64,000 nucleotides of DNA from Bdellovibrionaceae bacterium UBA6502 (GCA_002436415.1 DJMA01000033.1:121824-185823), one strand, 5' to 3'; counted from the stretch's first letter, positions 1 through 9,416 are shown. Notes: generated by a model not told the origin, from the sequence alone. Translations and numbers: made by a program.

Positions 1-103
1 AGCTCCATTGCGGCTCGTAGAGTTACATCTGAGATACGCCAAAAGATTGATTCAAGTTTACAGCTGTGATATTACTGGAAAATCGACTTTACAAGGGGAA
101 TTT

Positions 104-370
104 GTGGAAAATTTGGAATTAGAATTAAAGGAACTGATCATTTCGACTTTGCAATTAGAGGATCTTAGCCCTGAAGAAATCGACTCCTCGGAAGCGCTAT
201 TTGTTAGCGGATTAGGCTTAGATTCAATTGATGCCCTTGAGTTGGGTGTTGCTATCAAGAAAAAGTACAACGTTAAAATGGCGGCAGACGATACTGAAAA
301 CCATAAACACTTTGCCTCTGTGAATGCATTGGCTGAATTTGTTCGCAGTAATGTACAAGGAGTAAACTAA
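104..370 (+). CDS. Acyl carrier protein (first of two in the pigment operon)
   Basis: Carries the growing acyl chain as a 4'-phosphopantetheine thioester. The carrier motif GLGLDSIDALEL is present, with the modifiable serine in LDSID, inside a protein of about 88 residues, the usual ACP length. I chose the GTG at 104 because AAGGGG lies at 93-98 just upstream; the reading frame stays open to the window edge (TTG at 8), but those residues do not look like ACP. It sits directly before a second ACP, as apeE/apeF do in aryl-polyene clusters. Phosphopantetheinylation would be done by the Sfp-type enzyme at the end of this operon. Confidence 0.88.
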   Translation: MENLELELKELIISTLQLEDLSPEEIDSSEALFVSGLGLDSIDALELGVAIKKKYNVKMAADDTENHKHFASVNALAEFVRSNVQGVN

Positions 371-636
371 TGTATACTCAGGAACAAATTTTCGAAAAAA
401 TTTCTGATTTGATGGTTGAGCTTTTTGAATTGGATAAAGCAGATATTAAAATGGAAAGTCATCTTTATGAAGATCTAGAATTAGATAGCATTGATGCTAT
501 TGATCTCATCGGAGAGCTTCAAAGTTTTGTTGGCAAAAGACTACAACCAGAAGATTTTAAAGCCGTTCGCACGGTAGAAGGCGTTGTAAAAGCAGCCGAA
601 GACGTTTTACGTGGGCAAACCGAAACTTCCGTCTAA
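370..636 (+). CDS. Acyl carrier protein (second)
   Basis: An 88-residue acyl carrier protein with motif DLELDSIDAIDL, whose serine is the phosphopantetheine site. The ATG overlaps the stop of the preceding ACP by one base and has AAGGAG at 357-362. Paired ACPs are typical of aryl-polyene type II PKS clusters: one may hold the aryl starter and the other the extending polyene, but the sequence does not show which does what. Confidence 0.9.
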   Translation: MYTQEQIFEKISDLMVELFELDKADIKMESHLYEDLELDSIDAIDLIGELQSFVGKRLQPEDFKAVRTVEGVVKAAEDVLRGQTETSV

Positions 637-1198
637 AATTATTCAAATTTTATTTGTAGTTTTAAGCCTGGCTTATCCACTACTGGTTTATTTTGGTCTA
701 AGCAATTTCGGTTTTAAAAAACTTTTCTTTGTCATTGCCGCAATTGCATTGTTGAAGCTTAGTTTTTCAAAAGGAAATAAAAAGCTAGAGTTGTTTCAAA
801 AAATGGGACCAGCCTTATTGCTTGTCTTATCACTAGTGGCTTGGGTGGGACAGAATGAAAAACTTTTTTTATATTATCCTTTAGCGATTAACTTGGGGCT
901 TTTGCTTTTGTTTTCTTCTAGTTTGTTCAGAGAAAAAAATATCGTCGAACTTTTAGCTCGATTGAAAGAGCCTGAGCTTCCAGAGTCAGGTGTTCGTTAT
1001 ACCAAAAAAGTATGTATTCTTTGGTGCGGATATTTTCTCGTAAACTCTTTTGTGGTTTTTTATACCATACATTTTACAGATCTTGAGACTTGGACCCTTT
1101 ATAACGGTTTTATTAGTTATGTAGTAATTGCAGTCATTGCTGGTCTTGAATTTTTAGTGCGTCAAAAAGTAAAACAAAGGGGGAGCGAATCAAATTAG
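611..1198 (+). CDS. Multi-pass membrane protein (ApeG/COG4648-like)
   Basis: About 195 residues with roughly five to six hydrophobic segments (around residues 8-50, 68-100 and 132-185). It starts at GTG 611, overlapping the second ACP by 26 bases, with a basic C-terminus. An integral membrane protein at this position, between the ACPs and the acyl-ACP synthetase, matches the COG4648 membrane protein of aryl-polyene clusters. The role is unknown; context suggests anchoring or helping the biosynthetic complex at the inner membrane. Family assignment is by position and topology rather than a diagnostic motif. Confidence 0.7.
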   Translation: MGKPKLPSKIIQILFVVLSLAYPLLVYFGLSNFGFKKLFFVIAAIALLKLSFSKGNKKLELFQKMGPALLLVLSLVAWVGQNEKLFLYYPLAINLGLLLLFSSSLFREKNIVELLARLKEPELPESGVRYTKKVCILWCGYFLVNSFVVFYTIHFTDLETWTLYNGFISYVVIAVIAGLEFLVRQKVKQRGSESN

Positions 1199-1266
1199 AT
1201 GAATTCATAGCTCCTGATTTTACTTTTGTTTGTAGTTCTAGAGGCGAAATTTCTAAAGATGATTTT

Positions 1267-2487
1267 TTGTCAGATCTTCGATCAAGCATACATAGTTTGA
1301 GCACTTTTGAAGAAGAAGAAGTTCTTTTGTGCCAGCATGATTTGTATGCTTTTTCATTGAGCTTTTTGGCTTCTTTGGTTTTAGGTAAGAAGCTTTCCAT
1401 ATTTTCCAATGAAAAGTCTGAGGACTGGCTGTCATTAAATCAAAACTCCTTGAAGCTGAGTGATGACTTTCCGTTAAAAATGAATGGTCCAAAGTATTTG
1501 GATGATTTAAGTGTTTCGCAGGATTTTTTAGCTTATTTTTATACTTCTGGTAGTTCAGGACAGGCAAAAAAGGTTCCGAAGACTTTCGCTAATTTGTTTC
1601 TTGAGGCTAAAGGGCTTGAGAATCTTTTTACTGAACTTCGAGAAACAAAGTTTGTAATCTCAAGTGTGAGTCACAATCACATATATGGTTTTTTATTTCG
1701 TTTTCTGTGGCCAATGCTTTCAGGCAGAAAGGTCTTACTAGAAGAAATCGTATATCATGAAGACCTATTAAAAACTTCAATTGAAAATGACTGTATTTTT
1801 TTAAGTAGCCCAGCTTTTTTAAAAAGGTTGGATAATGAAATTAAACCTGTAAAGAATGTATCAGCAATATTTAGTTCTGGCGGTCTTTTAAGCAAAGAAG
1901 TTTCGGACCAAACTTTAAGCATTCTGCATACTCGGCCAATCGAGGTGTTTGGGAGCACGGAAACCGGTGGTGTGGCCTATCGTCAGCAGAGTAATCCACA
2001 ATCCTTGTGGATAAAGTTTCCAGATGTTGAAATATCTAGCACGCAGGATTCTTTGTTGAAAGTAAGCAGTCCATTTATCTTTGAGAAAGAATTTGTAATG
2101 GGAGATATGTTTCAACTTCATGCAAATGCTGAGTTTGAGTTGCTCGGAAGAGCAGATCGTATTGCAAAGGTTGAAGAGAAAAGAGTCTCTTTAGTGGCTA
2201 TTGAAAAATGCTTAAATTCGCTGGCTTTGGTTCAAGACTCGGCGGTTATTTTTTTAGAAGATGGTGTGCGCCAGCAGACATGTGCAGCAATTGTTTTAAG
2301 TCTTGAGGGGCAAAGCTTAAAGCAGCAAATGGGAGACTATTCGTTTAAAAGAATACTGAGACAAGAATTGAGCAAGCACTTTGATCTAGTTGTAGTTCCT
2401 AAGCGTTTTCGTTTTGTAGCTGAATTGCCTTATAACTCTCAGTCTAAGATTTTGTTTAATGATGTGAGGAGTCTTTTTCATGAGTAA
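1267..2487 (+). CDS. apeH: AMP-forming acyl-CoA/acyl-ACP synthetase (ApeH-like)
   Basis: Member of the ANL adenylate-forming family. The P-loop-like TSGSSGQAKKVPKT is near residues 93-106, EVFGSTETGG near 227-236, and a GRAD-type segment (LLGRADRIAKVEEKRVS) precedes the C-terminal domain. It likely activates an aryl acid (cinnamate or coumarate type) and loads it on an ACP. The start is problematic. TTG 1267 has no good ribosome site, and family-like sequence (FTFVCSSRGEISKDDFL) continues upstream, where no ATG, GTG or TTG exists in frame back to the stop at 1147. A strong AAGGGGG at 1177-1183 sits 5 nt before an in-frame ATC at 1189. The stop overlaps the next gene. Confidence 0.85.
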   Translation: MSDLRSSIHSLSTFEEEEVLLCQHDLYAFSLSFLASLVLGKKLSIFSNEKSEDWLSLNQNSLKLSDDFPLKMNGPKYLDDLSVSQDFLAYFYTSGSSGQAKKVPKTFANLFLEAKGLENLFTELRETKFVISSVSHNHIYGFLFRFLWPMLSGRKVLLEEIVYHEDLLKTSIENDCIFLSSPAFLKRLDNEIKPVKNVSAIFSSGGLLSKEVSDQTLSILHTRPIEVFGSTETGGVAYRQQSNPQSLWIKFPDVEISSTQDSLLKVSSPFIFEKEFVMGDMFQLHANAEFELLGRADRIAKVEEKRVSLVAIEKCLNSLALVQDSAVIFLEDGVRQQTCAAIVLSLEGQSLKQQMGDYSFKRILRQELSKHFDLVVVPKRFRFVAELPYNSQSKILFNDVRSLFHE

Positions 2488-2830
2488 AATTTCCTGGCAA
2501 CCAGAGTATTTCGTATTACAGAAAGAAGAAAATAGAATCGAAGTAAAATTAAGTTTTTCCTCGAATTTAGATTTCTTTAAAGGACATTTTAAAGATTTCA
2601 AGATTGTCCCTGGAGTGGTTCAAAGTCATTTTGCAGTATTTCTAAGTCAAGAGCTTTGGCAGATTAAGGAGTTTCCAAGAAACTTTCCTAGTGTCAAATT
2701 TATGAATCCTATTTTTCCAGACAATGAGGTTTTTCTTATCTTGGAAAAGAAACACGATAAGAAAATCATTCAGTTTGAGTTTAAGTCTAGTGACAAAATC
2801 CATGCTAAAGGAAGTTGGAAGTTCTCATAA
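2480..2830 (+). CDS. apeI: Hot-dog-fold 3-hydroxyacyl-ACP dehydratase (ApeI-like)
   Basis: A 116-residue single hot-dog domain. The motif GHFKDFKIVPGVVQ (residues 37-50) matches the FabZ/FabA signature GHFPxxPxxPGV, with the catalytic-type histidine preserved. It would remove water from the 3-hydroxyacyl intermediate to build the conjugated double bonds of the polyene. The ATG overlaps the synthetase stop by 8 bases and its own stop overlaps the next start (TAATG), so translational coupling is likely. Confidence 0.87.
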   Translation: MSKISWQPEYFVLQKEENRIEVKLSFSSNLDFFKGHFKDFKIVPGVVQSHFAVFLSQELWQIKEFPRNFPSVKFMNPIFPDNEVFLILEKKHDKKIIQFEFKSSDKIHAKGSWKFS

Positions 2831-4488
2831 TGAAAGTTTGTTTTTTAATCCCTTCCTACCAGCATTCTAAAAGTATCCAAAAAATCTTGGAGGACCTGTC
2901 TCCTTTTAAAATGCCATGTGTTGTGGTCAATGATGGTAGTGATGAGTTTCATACTGAAAATCTCAGAAGAATTTGTTCTCAATATGCTTTTGTAGATCTG
3001 GTAGAGCATGAAGAAAACCAAGGTAAGGGTGGAGCAGTTATTACCGGACTTAAAAGAGCTCTAGACTTAAAGAACACCCATGCAATTCAGATTGATTCCG
3101 ATGGCCAACATGACTTGCAAAAAATCAAAGATCTTCTGGATGAAGCTAAAAAGCATCCTTATGCAGTCATATCAGGTAAGCCTGTTTACGATGAAAGTGT
3201 ACCTACTGGAAGAAAAATTGGCCGATACATTACCCATTTTTGGGTTTGGGTCGAAACGCTAAGTTTTGAAATCAAAGACAGTATGTGTGGTTTTCGAGTT
3301 TATCCTCTAAAAGAATCTGTGGCTTTGTTTGAAAGAGTGCAGATCGGAAAACGCATGGACTTTGATATTGAAGTCTTGGTACGTCTATATTGGCAAGGTT
3401 TGGAAATTAGACATGTTGATGTAAAAGTAGAGTATCCTGAAGAAGGTATTTCACACTTTAGAATGTTAGAGGACAACCTTTTGATCAGTAAAATGCATAG
3501 CAAATTATTTTTTGGTATGCTTTGGCGATTACCTAATCTAATTCTTAGAAAGTTCGTCTCACGAAAAAGTAAAGAACATTGGGCTCGCTCTGATGAGAAG
3601 GGCATGGTAGTTGGTATTTTATTTTTGTTCTGGGTTTATCGTTTATTTGGTCGAAGGGTTTTGGCGTTCTTTTTAAGCTTTGTTGTTTTTTACTATCAAT
3701 TCTTTGCAAGAAAAGCGAGGGCAGCTTCAAAGGACTTTATCTCTCACTATGAGAGTTATTGCCGTGAAAATAATATTCAAGCGCAGAAGATTTCTGTTTT
3801 TAAGCATATCTATTCTTTTGCGGACTCAATTTTGGACAAACTAGCTGTATGGCAGGCTTTATATGATCGAAGTGTAATTAACAAAGATGATCTAGAAAAG
3901 TTTGATGCTCTAAAGTCTAACAAAAATGGCGCAGTATTTATCAGCGCTCATTTCGGTAATATAGAAATGGCGCGTGCTCTTGGAAGAAATAACGGAGAGA
4001 AAGATTTTGTTGCCTTGGTATACAATGAAAATGCAGTGAAGTTTAATTCCACTTTGTCTGGAATCAATCCTGAATCTACTTTAAATATGATTTCAGTTGC
4101 TGGCTTCAACCCGGCGATCGCTGTGGATCTACAAGACCGTATTGATCGTGGTGAATGGATTTTTATCATGGGTGACAGAAGATCTGTGAGTGAATCAGGT
4201 AACTTGAATCAGGCCAAATTACTTGGAAAAGAGGCTGAGTTCACAGAAGGGCCTTATTTACTGTCTTATCTATTGGCTTGTCCCGTCTATAGTTTTTTCT
4301 GTTACAAGGATGGAGAGCAGTATAGGATTCAGTGCAAAGAAATCACACCAGAGATTCCACGAGATCGGGCTCACCGAAAAGAGTATATAAAGAAACTCAC
4401 GGAAAACTATGCTCAGGAATTAAATTCTGTCATTTTAAAGAAACCAACTCAGTGGTTTAATTTTTTTAAGTTTTGGGAGAAACAATGA
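2830..4488 (+). CDS. apeJ: GT2 glycosyltransferase fused to LpxL-like acyltransferase (ApeJ-like)
   Basis: Two-domain fusion of about 552 residues. The N-terminal GT-A domain has VVNDGSDE, GKGGAVITGLKRAL and the DxD-type QIDSDGQHD within residues 30-95. After a hydrophobic segment near residues 258-290 comes a lysophospholipid-acyltransferase domain with the HX4E signature in SAHFGNIEMAR (around residue 375) and a GDRRS block, as in LpxL/HtrB. It probably glycosylates and acylates the pigment lipid at the membrane. ATG 2830 overlaps the previous stop as TAATG; a TTG at 2815 in the same frame is less likely. Confidence 0.87.
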   Translation: MKVCFLIPSYQHSKSIQKILEDLSPFKMPCVVVNDGSDEFHTENLRRICSQYAFVDLVEHEENQGKGGAVITGLKRALDLKNTHAIQIDSDGQHDLQKIKDLLDEAKKHPYAVISGKPVYDESVPTGRKIGRYITHFWVWVETLSFEIKDSMCGFRVYPLKESVALFERVQIGKRMDFDIEVLVRLYWQGLEIRHVDVKVEYPEEGISHFRMLEDNLLISKMHSKLFFGMLWRLPNLILRKFVSRKSKEHWARSDEKGMVVGILFLFWVYRLFGRRVLAFFLSFVVFYYQFFARKARAASKDFISHYESYCRENNIQAQKISVFKHIYSFADSILDKLAVWQALYDRSVINKDDLEKFDALKSNKNGAVFISAHFGNIEMARALGRNNGEKDFVALVYNENAVKFNSTLSGINPESTLNMISVAGFNPAIAVDLQDRIDRGEWIFIMGDRRSVSESGNLNQAKLLGKEAEFTEGPYLLSYLLACPVYSFFCYKDGEQYRIQCKEITPEIPRDRAHRKEYIKKLTENYAQELNSVILKKPTQWFNFFKFWEKQ

Positions 4489-6011
4489 ATCAGATCGCAT
4501 TAGGATCAGAAGGTTTTAAAATCGAAGACATTCTTCAAATTGCCGATGGCGCCAAGGTATCTTTGAGCGAAGATGAAGTCTTTCGTAAAAAACTTACGGC
4601 TTCTCGTGATTTTTTAGATCACAAACTAGATCAGGGTGATCGAGTTTACGGTGTTACTACCGGCTTTGGTGATTCCTGCACAGTGAATATTGAAAAGGAT
4701 TTATTAAAACAATTGCCAATTCATATTACTCGCTATCACAGCTGTGGTATGGGCGATATTTTTAATAAAAAAGAAACAAGAGCGATTCAAGCGGTTCGCC
4801 TGGCTTCTTTAGGAAAAGGTTTTTCCGCGGTCAGTATTGAGCTTTTGGATTCTATTACAAGGCAAATCAACGCAGACATTCAACCTAGGATTCCCAAAGA
4901 AGGTAGTGTAGGCGCAAGTGGTGATTTGACACCTTTAGCCTATATGGCTTCTACATTAATTGGTGAAGGGAAATGTTTTCACCAAGGGGAGCTCCACGAA
5001 ACTAAAGAACTGTATGAAAAATTAGATCTTCCAAGTTATGAGTTAAAACCAAAAGAAGGTTTAGCTCTTATGAATGGTACAGCAGTGATGACAGCGCTTG
5101 CTTGTTTAGCCTATGAAAGAGCAGAGCGACTGGCTGACTTTAGTTGTAAAATAACGGCTATGAATCTTATGGCGATGCGTGGTAATGCCTTTCATTTTGA
5201 TGAAGATTTATTTGTGGCAAAGCCCCATCCAGGGCAAATGCTAGCGGCAAAAAACATTCGGGATGAGTTGCAGAATTATGATTGTGGTCAAAAAGACAAA
5301 CGTCTTCAAGATCGATATAGTTTAAGATGTGCCCCTCATGTTATCGGTGTTTTGTACGATATGCTGCCTAGTTTTCGCTCTATGATTGAAGTGGAGTTAA
5401 ATAGTGCCAATGACAATCCTTTGGTGATTGCCGACAAAGAAAAAATTCTTCATGGAGGAAATTTCTATGGTGGGCATATTGCTTTTGTCATGGACTCAAT
5501 GAAAAACTTAGTCGCTAATATTGCTGACCTTTTGGATCGTCAGCTCGCTTTGCTGGTGGACCCTAAATTTAATGACTCTCTTCCAGCCAATCTTTCCGGT
5601 TCCGAAGGAAGAAATAAAGTTTTGAATCATGGTTTTAAAGCCGTTCAAATCTCAGTGTCGGCCTGGACGGCAGAAGCTCTAAAACTAACTATGCCAGCCA
5701 GTGTGTTTAGTCGTTCCACAGAATGCCACAACCAAGATAAAGTAAGCATGGGAACCATTGCAGCAAGGGATTGTATTCGTGTTTTGGAGTTGAGTGAGCA
5801 AGTTTTAGCAGCCAATGCTTTAGCTTCCGTGCAAGCCCTAGATTTGAGACATAAGGCGGGGCAGTTGAATCCGGAGCATTGTTCTGAGTTAATTAAAAAC
5901 TTGATGACAGAAATTCGCAGTTTTTCTGACTTTTTAGAGGAAGATCGTGGCTTAGAAGAAGACATGAGAACTTTTCTCGCTAAATTAGACCAAGGAGTCT
6001 TTCGTGTTTAA
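4485..6011 (+). CDS. MIO-dependent aromatic amino acid ammonia-lyase (HAL/PAL/TAL family)
   Basis: A 508-residue lyase. Ala144-Ser145-Gly146 in GSVGASGDLTPLAYMA forms the MIO electrophile; Tyr55 (YGVTTGFG) is the catalytic tyrosine. The selectivity pair that is His-Leu in Rhodobacter TAL (89/90) aligns here, with a constant offset of five, to Tyr84-His85. It is therefore neither a classic TAL nor the Ser-His of histidase. In flexirubin and some aryl-polyene clusters such lyases turn tyrosine or phenylalanine into coumarate or cinnamate, the aryl starter; that role is inferred from context. ATG 4485 overlaps the previous stop (ATGA) and has GGGAG at 4474-4478. Confidence 0.9.
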   Translation: MNQIALGSEGFKIEDILQIADGAKVSLSEDEVFRKKLTASRDFLDHKLDQGDRVYGVTTGFGDSCTVNIEKDLLKQLPIHITRYHSCGMGDIFNKKETRAIQAVRLASLGKGFSAVSIELLDSITRQINADIQPRIPKEGSVGASGDLTPLAYMASTLIGEGKCFHQGELHETKELYEKLDLPSYELKPKEGLALMNGTAVMTALACLAYERAERLADFSCKITAMNLMAMRGNAFHFDEDLFVAKPHPGQMLAAKNIRDELQNYDCGQKDKRLQDRYSLRCAPHVIGVLYDMLPSFRSMIEVELNSANDNPLVIADKEKILHGGNFYGGHIAFVMDSMKNLVANIADLLDRQLALLVDPKFNDSLPANLSGSEGRNKVLNHGFKAVQISVSAWTAEALKLTMPASVFSRSTECHNQDKVSMGTIAARDCIRVLELSEQVLAANALASVQALDLRHKAGQLNPEHCSELIKNLMTEIRSFSDFLEEDRGLEEDMRTFLAKLDQGVFRV

Positions 6012-6579
6012 AATTTTGTTAATTTCTCTTTTTTGTTTTGCTGCTCATGCAGAAGAAATTGATCAAATGCAGAATATTTATCAGCTTCTAAGCTCTAAAA
6101 AAGAAGTAAAAGGTACTTATCGTCAGGAAAAAAATCTCAAAAAATTATCCCTTACTTTGGAGTCTTCGGGGCAGTTCGAAGTGCAAAAAGATAAATTAGT
6201 TTGGGATCAAAAGAAGCCGATTCAAATTCTCTTTACCATGACTCAAGATAAAATGAGCCAGAAGGCGGAAGACGGAAAAGAAGAAATTTTTCCGAAAGAA
6301 AAATATCCTGAGCTACAAATGTTTTCAGGCACTATGTTTTGTGTAATGAGTGGAGATTTAGAATGTGTTAAAAAACAGTTTAATATTGATAATGTAGTTT
6401 TTGAAGAAAGCACCAAAGAATGGTCCTTTGATTTAGAGGCCAAAGATCAAGTCATTAAAAAGCTAATTAGTCGACTGAGTTTTTCAGGAGCTGGATCCTC
6501 TTTGCTTAAAATTTCGTGGCAAGAAAATAGTGATAACAGCACTGAAATTTACTTTAAGGAAGGCAAGGGAGTCGAGTAG
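6004..6579 (+). CDS. LolA-like outer-membrane lipoprotein carrier (ApeL-like)
   Basis: About 191 residues starting with a signal peptide (hydrophobic 2-14, cleavage near AHA-EE). The body has the LolA pattern of a K/Q-rich N-terminal strand (GTYRQEKNLKKLSLTLESSG) followed by LVWDQKKPIQILF. A LolA paralogue is a regular member of aryl-polyene clusters and is presumed to ferry the lipid across the periplasm. The GTG start has AAGGAG at 5992-5997 and overlaps the lyase stop by 8 bases. Confidence 0.8.
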   Translation: MFKILLISLFCFAAHAEEIDQMQNIYQLLSSKKEVKGTYRQEKNLKKLSLTLESSGQFEVQKDKLVWDQKKPIQILFTMTQDKMSQKAEDGKEEIFPKEKYPELQMFSGTMFCVMSGDLECVKKQFNIDNVVFEESTKEWSFDLEAKDQVIKKLISRLSFSGAGSSLLKISWQENSDNSTEIYFKEGKGVE

Positions 6580-8847
6580 TTGAAGATAGCTTTTTTTGTC
6601 TGGATCGCTAGTTTTATTTTAGCCGCTATTTATAGTGGTTATTCTTTTTCTAGTAGACAAATTATTTCAACAGACATCCTCTCTATTTTATCGGACTCTA
6701 GTTCTTACAGCTCACTAAAGCAGGCAAAAGAAAAGTATGACTCTCGTCAAAGTAGGCAGTTGGTAATTGCTTTTAAGAGCGCTTCCCAAAACAAAAATGT
6801 GGTAAGTTTTAAGGGCTTCGCTAGAAACTTTTGTGCTAGTAAGCTTTTTTCAAGCTGCGATTATCTAGCGAAAAACCAACTAGATCCACATAAGTTTTAT
6901 CAATTTTACCAGAATAAAAAAGCCAATATTCTTTCAAGAAAATGGCAACAGAAAATTGAAAATGATCCCGAATCCTTCGTGAGTCAGCGTTACAAATATT
7001 TACTTTCACCGATTGGTGGTGGGGAGTTAAGCTTTTTAGAGCACGATCCTTTTGGTGTTTTATCAGGTTTTTTCAGAAATCTTGACATAGATTCTTCCAT
7101 CCAAATTGATGACTCTCTCTATAAGTCGGAGAAAGCTGGAGAAAGCTACTATTTTATTTTTGCCGAATTAGTTCCTAATTGGAAGAGCCTTAATTCTAGC
7201 TTAATTGGCTATATTGATGGTTTTAAAAAGTCTTTGAGTGATGGGGAAGAGATTTATGCATTGGGCGCTAGCTTATATTTTGAAGCTGGCGCGGATAAGA
7301 GTATGAAGGAAGCAAATGTCTTAGCCTCCTTGTCATTGATGGCTGTAGCATTGCTTTTGTTTTTGTCCTTTGGTTCTTTTTTACCAATGATTGCCAGTAT
7401 AGTTTGTATCCTTTACTCTGTCTTACTGGCCTTTAGTGTATCGGTTTTTATATTTGATCAGATTCATGTTTTTGTGTTTTTAATGGGAATTAGCCTGATG
7501 GGAGTAATCTGTGACTATTGCATTCATTACTTTAGTCATCGACTACAATCTCCAGAAATAGATGCTAAAAAAACTTTTTCAGCGATACGAAGCGCTTTAC
7601 TACTGTCTTTATTAAGTAGCTGCTTGGGCTATGCTAGTTTTAGCTTTTCAGGTATGGATCTATTAAGGCAACTGTCAGTTTTTGCGGTGGTAGGTCTTTT
7701 GGCAGCCTACTTTTCGGTTTATGCATTCTTGGGTATATTCTCAAAACTTTCGGTTAAAAAGGATTCTTCCGCGCAAAGTATTTTAATTAAAATTTCCTCT
7801 TTTAAGGATAGGGCTTTAAGCTTTGTTCAGCGGAGTTTTCTATATAAATCTCTTGGGTTACTTTTTGCTGGCTGTCTGTTGCTGTTTGTGGATTTTGATT
7901 ATGATGTTACGAAGCTTCAAGAAAAAGAGGGAAAACTTGTCGCTCAAGAGGCTTTGATAAAAGATTTATCAGGCATGAAGGCCAGTGGGGACTATTTCTT
8001 AGTCTCAGCAGAATCACAAGATAAACTCTTAGAATTAGAAGAAAGTCTTCGCTCCCAGTTAGAAGGTAAACTAACTTATAACGCAATTTCAAAATGGGTT
8101 CCCAGTGCAAAACTACAAGAATCTAGTAGACTTAGTTTTGACAAATTAAACCAGCTAAGTAAGCAATTGTTTGCCAAGTTAGGAGTAAAAAAAGACTTAG
8201 GAGATCTCTATGTTGCAGAGTCTTCTGATAATCTTGATTTAGAGGAGTGGTTAGCCTCAAGCGTATCATGGCGACTAAAAGATCTGTATTTGGGGAAAAT
8301 CGATAATAGATATTATTCAGTGATTCCATTATTTTCTGATTCTAAAGAAACTCAGCTTTCTAGTTTTTCTAATTCTTCCATTCAATTTGTAAGTAAAACT
8401 AAGGATATCGCTAAAATTTTTACTCATTTAGGCGAAAGAAGTTTGTTGGCAATTGCTTTAATCTTTTTACTGTTGTTTGGCGTATTTAGTATTAAGGAAG
8501 GTTTGTTACAAAGTTTTGATTTATTTTATGCTGCTTTAATGGGTGTACTTGTATCTATTGGAATTTCTAATTTATTGACTGGATATATCGACTTTTTCCA
8601 TATTTTAGGAGCGTTTTTAGTTTTCTTCTTAGCAGTGGACTATAGCTTTTTTTGTAACTACGCCAAAGATGGAAAAGCAAGCTTCTTACGCTTAGGTCTT
8701 TTCCTGTCGGCCTTAACTAGTTTATTTAGTTTTGGAATTTTAGCTTTCAGTGCCACCAATGCCGTTAGTCACTTTGGCATGGCTCTTAGTTTAGGGATTC
8801 TTACCAGTTATGTATTTAGTTTTGTAAAAGGGGAGGAGGCTCAGTGA
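6580..8847 (+). CDS. apeM: MMPL/RND-family lipid exporter (ApeM-like)
   Basis: A 755-residue exporter with the duplicated MMPL architecture: one N-terminal TM, a periplasmic domain (about 30-240), a block of five TMs (about 245-390) with FLMGISLMGVICDYCIHYF, then a second TM, periplasmic domain and five-TM block ending near 750. MMPL proteins in these clusters are thought to move the finished aryl-polyene lipid out of the inner membrane. The start is TTG, directly after the LolA stop, with AAGGGAG at 6565-6571. The stop overlaps the next GTG (GTGA). Confidence 0.87.
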   Translation: MKIAFFVWIASFILAAIYSGYSFSSRQIISTDILSILSDSSSYSSLKQAKEKYDSRQSRQLVIAFKSASQNKNVVSFKGFARNFCASKLFSSCDYLAKNQLDPHKFYQFYQNKKANILSRKWQQKIENDPESFVSQRYKYLLSPIGGGELSFLEHDPFGVLSGFFRNLDIDSSIQIDDSLYKSEKAGESYYFIFAELVPNWKSLNSSLIGYIDGFKKSLSDGEEIYALGASLYFEAGADKSMKEANVLASLSLMAVALLLFLSFGSFLPMIASIVCILYSVLLAFSVSVFIFDQIHVFVFLMGISLMGVICDYCIHYFSHRLQSPEIDAKKTFSAIRSALLLSLLSSCLGYASFSFSGMDLLRQLSVFAVVGLLAAYFSVYAFLGIFSKLSVKKDSSAQSILIKISSFKDRALSFVQRSFLYKSLGLLFAGCLLLFVDFDYDVTKLQEKEGKLVAQEALIKDLSGMKASGDYFLVSAESQDKLLELEESLRSQLEGKLTYNAISKWVPSAKLQESSRLSFDKLNQLSKQLFAKLGVKKDLGDLYVAESSDNLDLEEWLASSVSWRLKDLYLGKIDNRYYSVIPLFSDSKETQLSSFSNSSIQFVSKTKDIAKIFTHLGERSLLAIALIFLLLFGVFSIKEGLLQSFDLFYAALMGVLVSIGISNLLTGYIDFFHILGAFLVFFLAVDYSFFCNYAKDGKASFLRLGLFLSALTSLFSFGILAFSATNAVSHFGMALSLGILTSYVFSFVKGEEAQ

Positions 8848-9416
8848 AGTTTGTTATTTACTTTTTTTTATTGCTGACTCTGTCTTGTAGTAGCCTAACT
8901 AAAAGGCCTTTAGATCGAATTTATTATTCACAAAGCCTTTGGTTGAAGTTAGATACGAGTGATTTACAGCTTAATGACTTTCGTCAGCTACAAGACTTTA
9001 AGGTTAAGTACAAAGACAGCAACTTTCATTCTACAGCGGTAATTCAATCCAAAGACAATGTATTGGACATTCATGTGTTGAGCCCAATGGGTATTAGTTT
9101 ACTGGAAGCCCAGCTAAAAGGTCGTCAACTGAGTGTAACAAAAAATGATCTTTTACCTAAAGACTTCAAAAGTGATTATTTGTTGATGGATTTTTTATGG
9201 ATCCATCTATCTAAAGAAAAGTTAGAGAGAAATTCACCGCATGGTTTTTTAGTTCAGGATGAAAATGATTCGAGGAAAATATTTTTCAAAGGTAAAGCTT
9301 TGGTCGAAATTGATCGAAGTATAAATGCAAAAGGGCAGAGAGAGATTCATTATAAGAACTTAGAAAGATTTTACGAGTTTCAAATTAGAATTTTACAAGA
9401 AGGTTTTCGTGACTAA
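8844..9416 (+). CDS. Outer-membrane lipoprotein (ApeN/DUF3261-like)
   Basis: About 190 residues with a lipoprotein signal (MKFVIYFFLLLTLSC, lipid-modifiable Cys15). A mid-protein stretch of short beta strands (VLDIHVLSPMGISLLEAQ) resembles the DUF3261 lipoprotein between the MMPL exporter and the ketosynthase in aryl-polyene clusters. It is probably involved in placing the pigment lipid in the outer membrane; there are no catalytic motifs. The start overlaps the exporter stop by 4 bases. Confidence 0.72.
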   Translation: MKFVIYFFLLLTLSCSSLTKRPLDRIYYSQSLWLKLDTSDLQLNDFRQLQDFKVKYKDSNFHSTAVIQSKDNVLDIHVLSPMGISLLEAQLKGRQLSVTKNDLLPKDFKSDYLLMDFLWIHLSKEKLERNSPHGFLVQDENDSRKIFFKGKALVEIDRSINAKGQREIHYKNLERFYEFQIRILQEGFRD

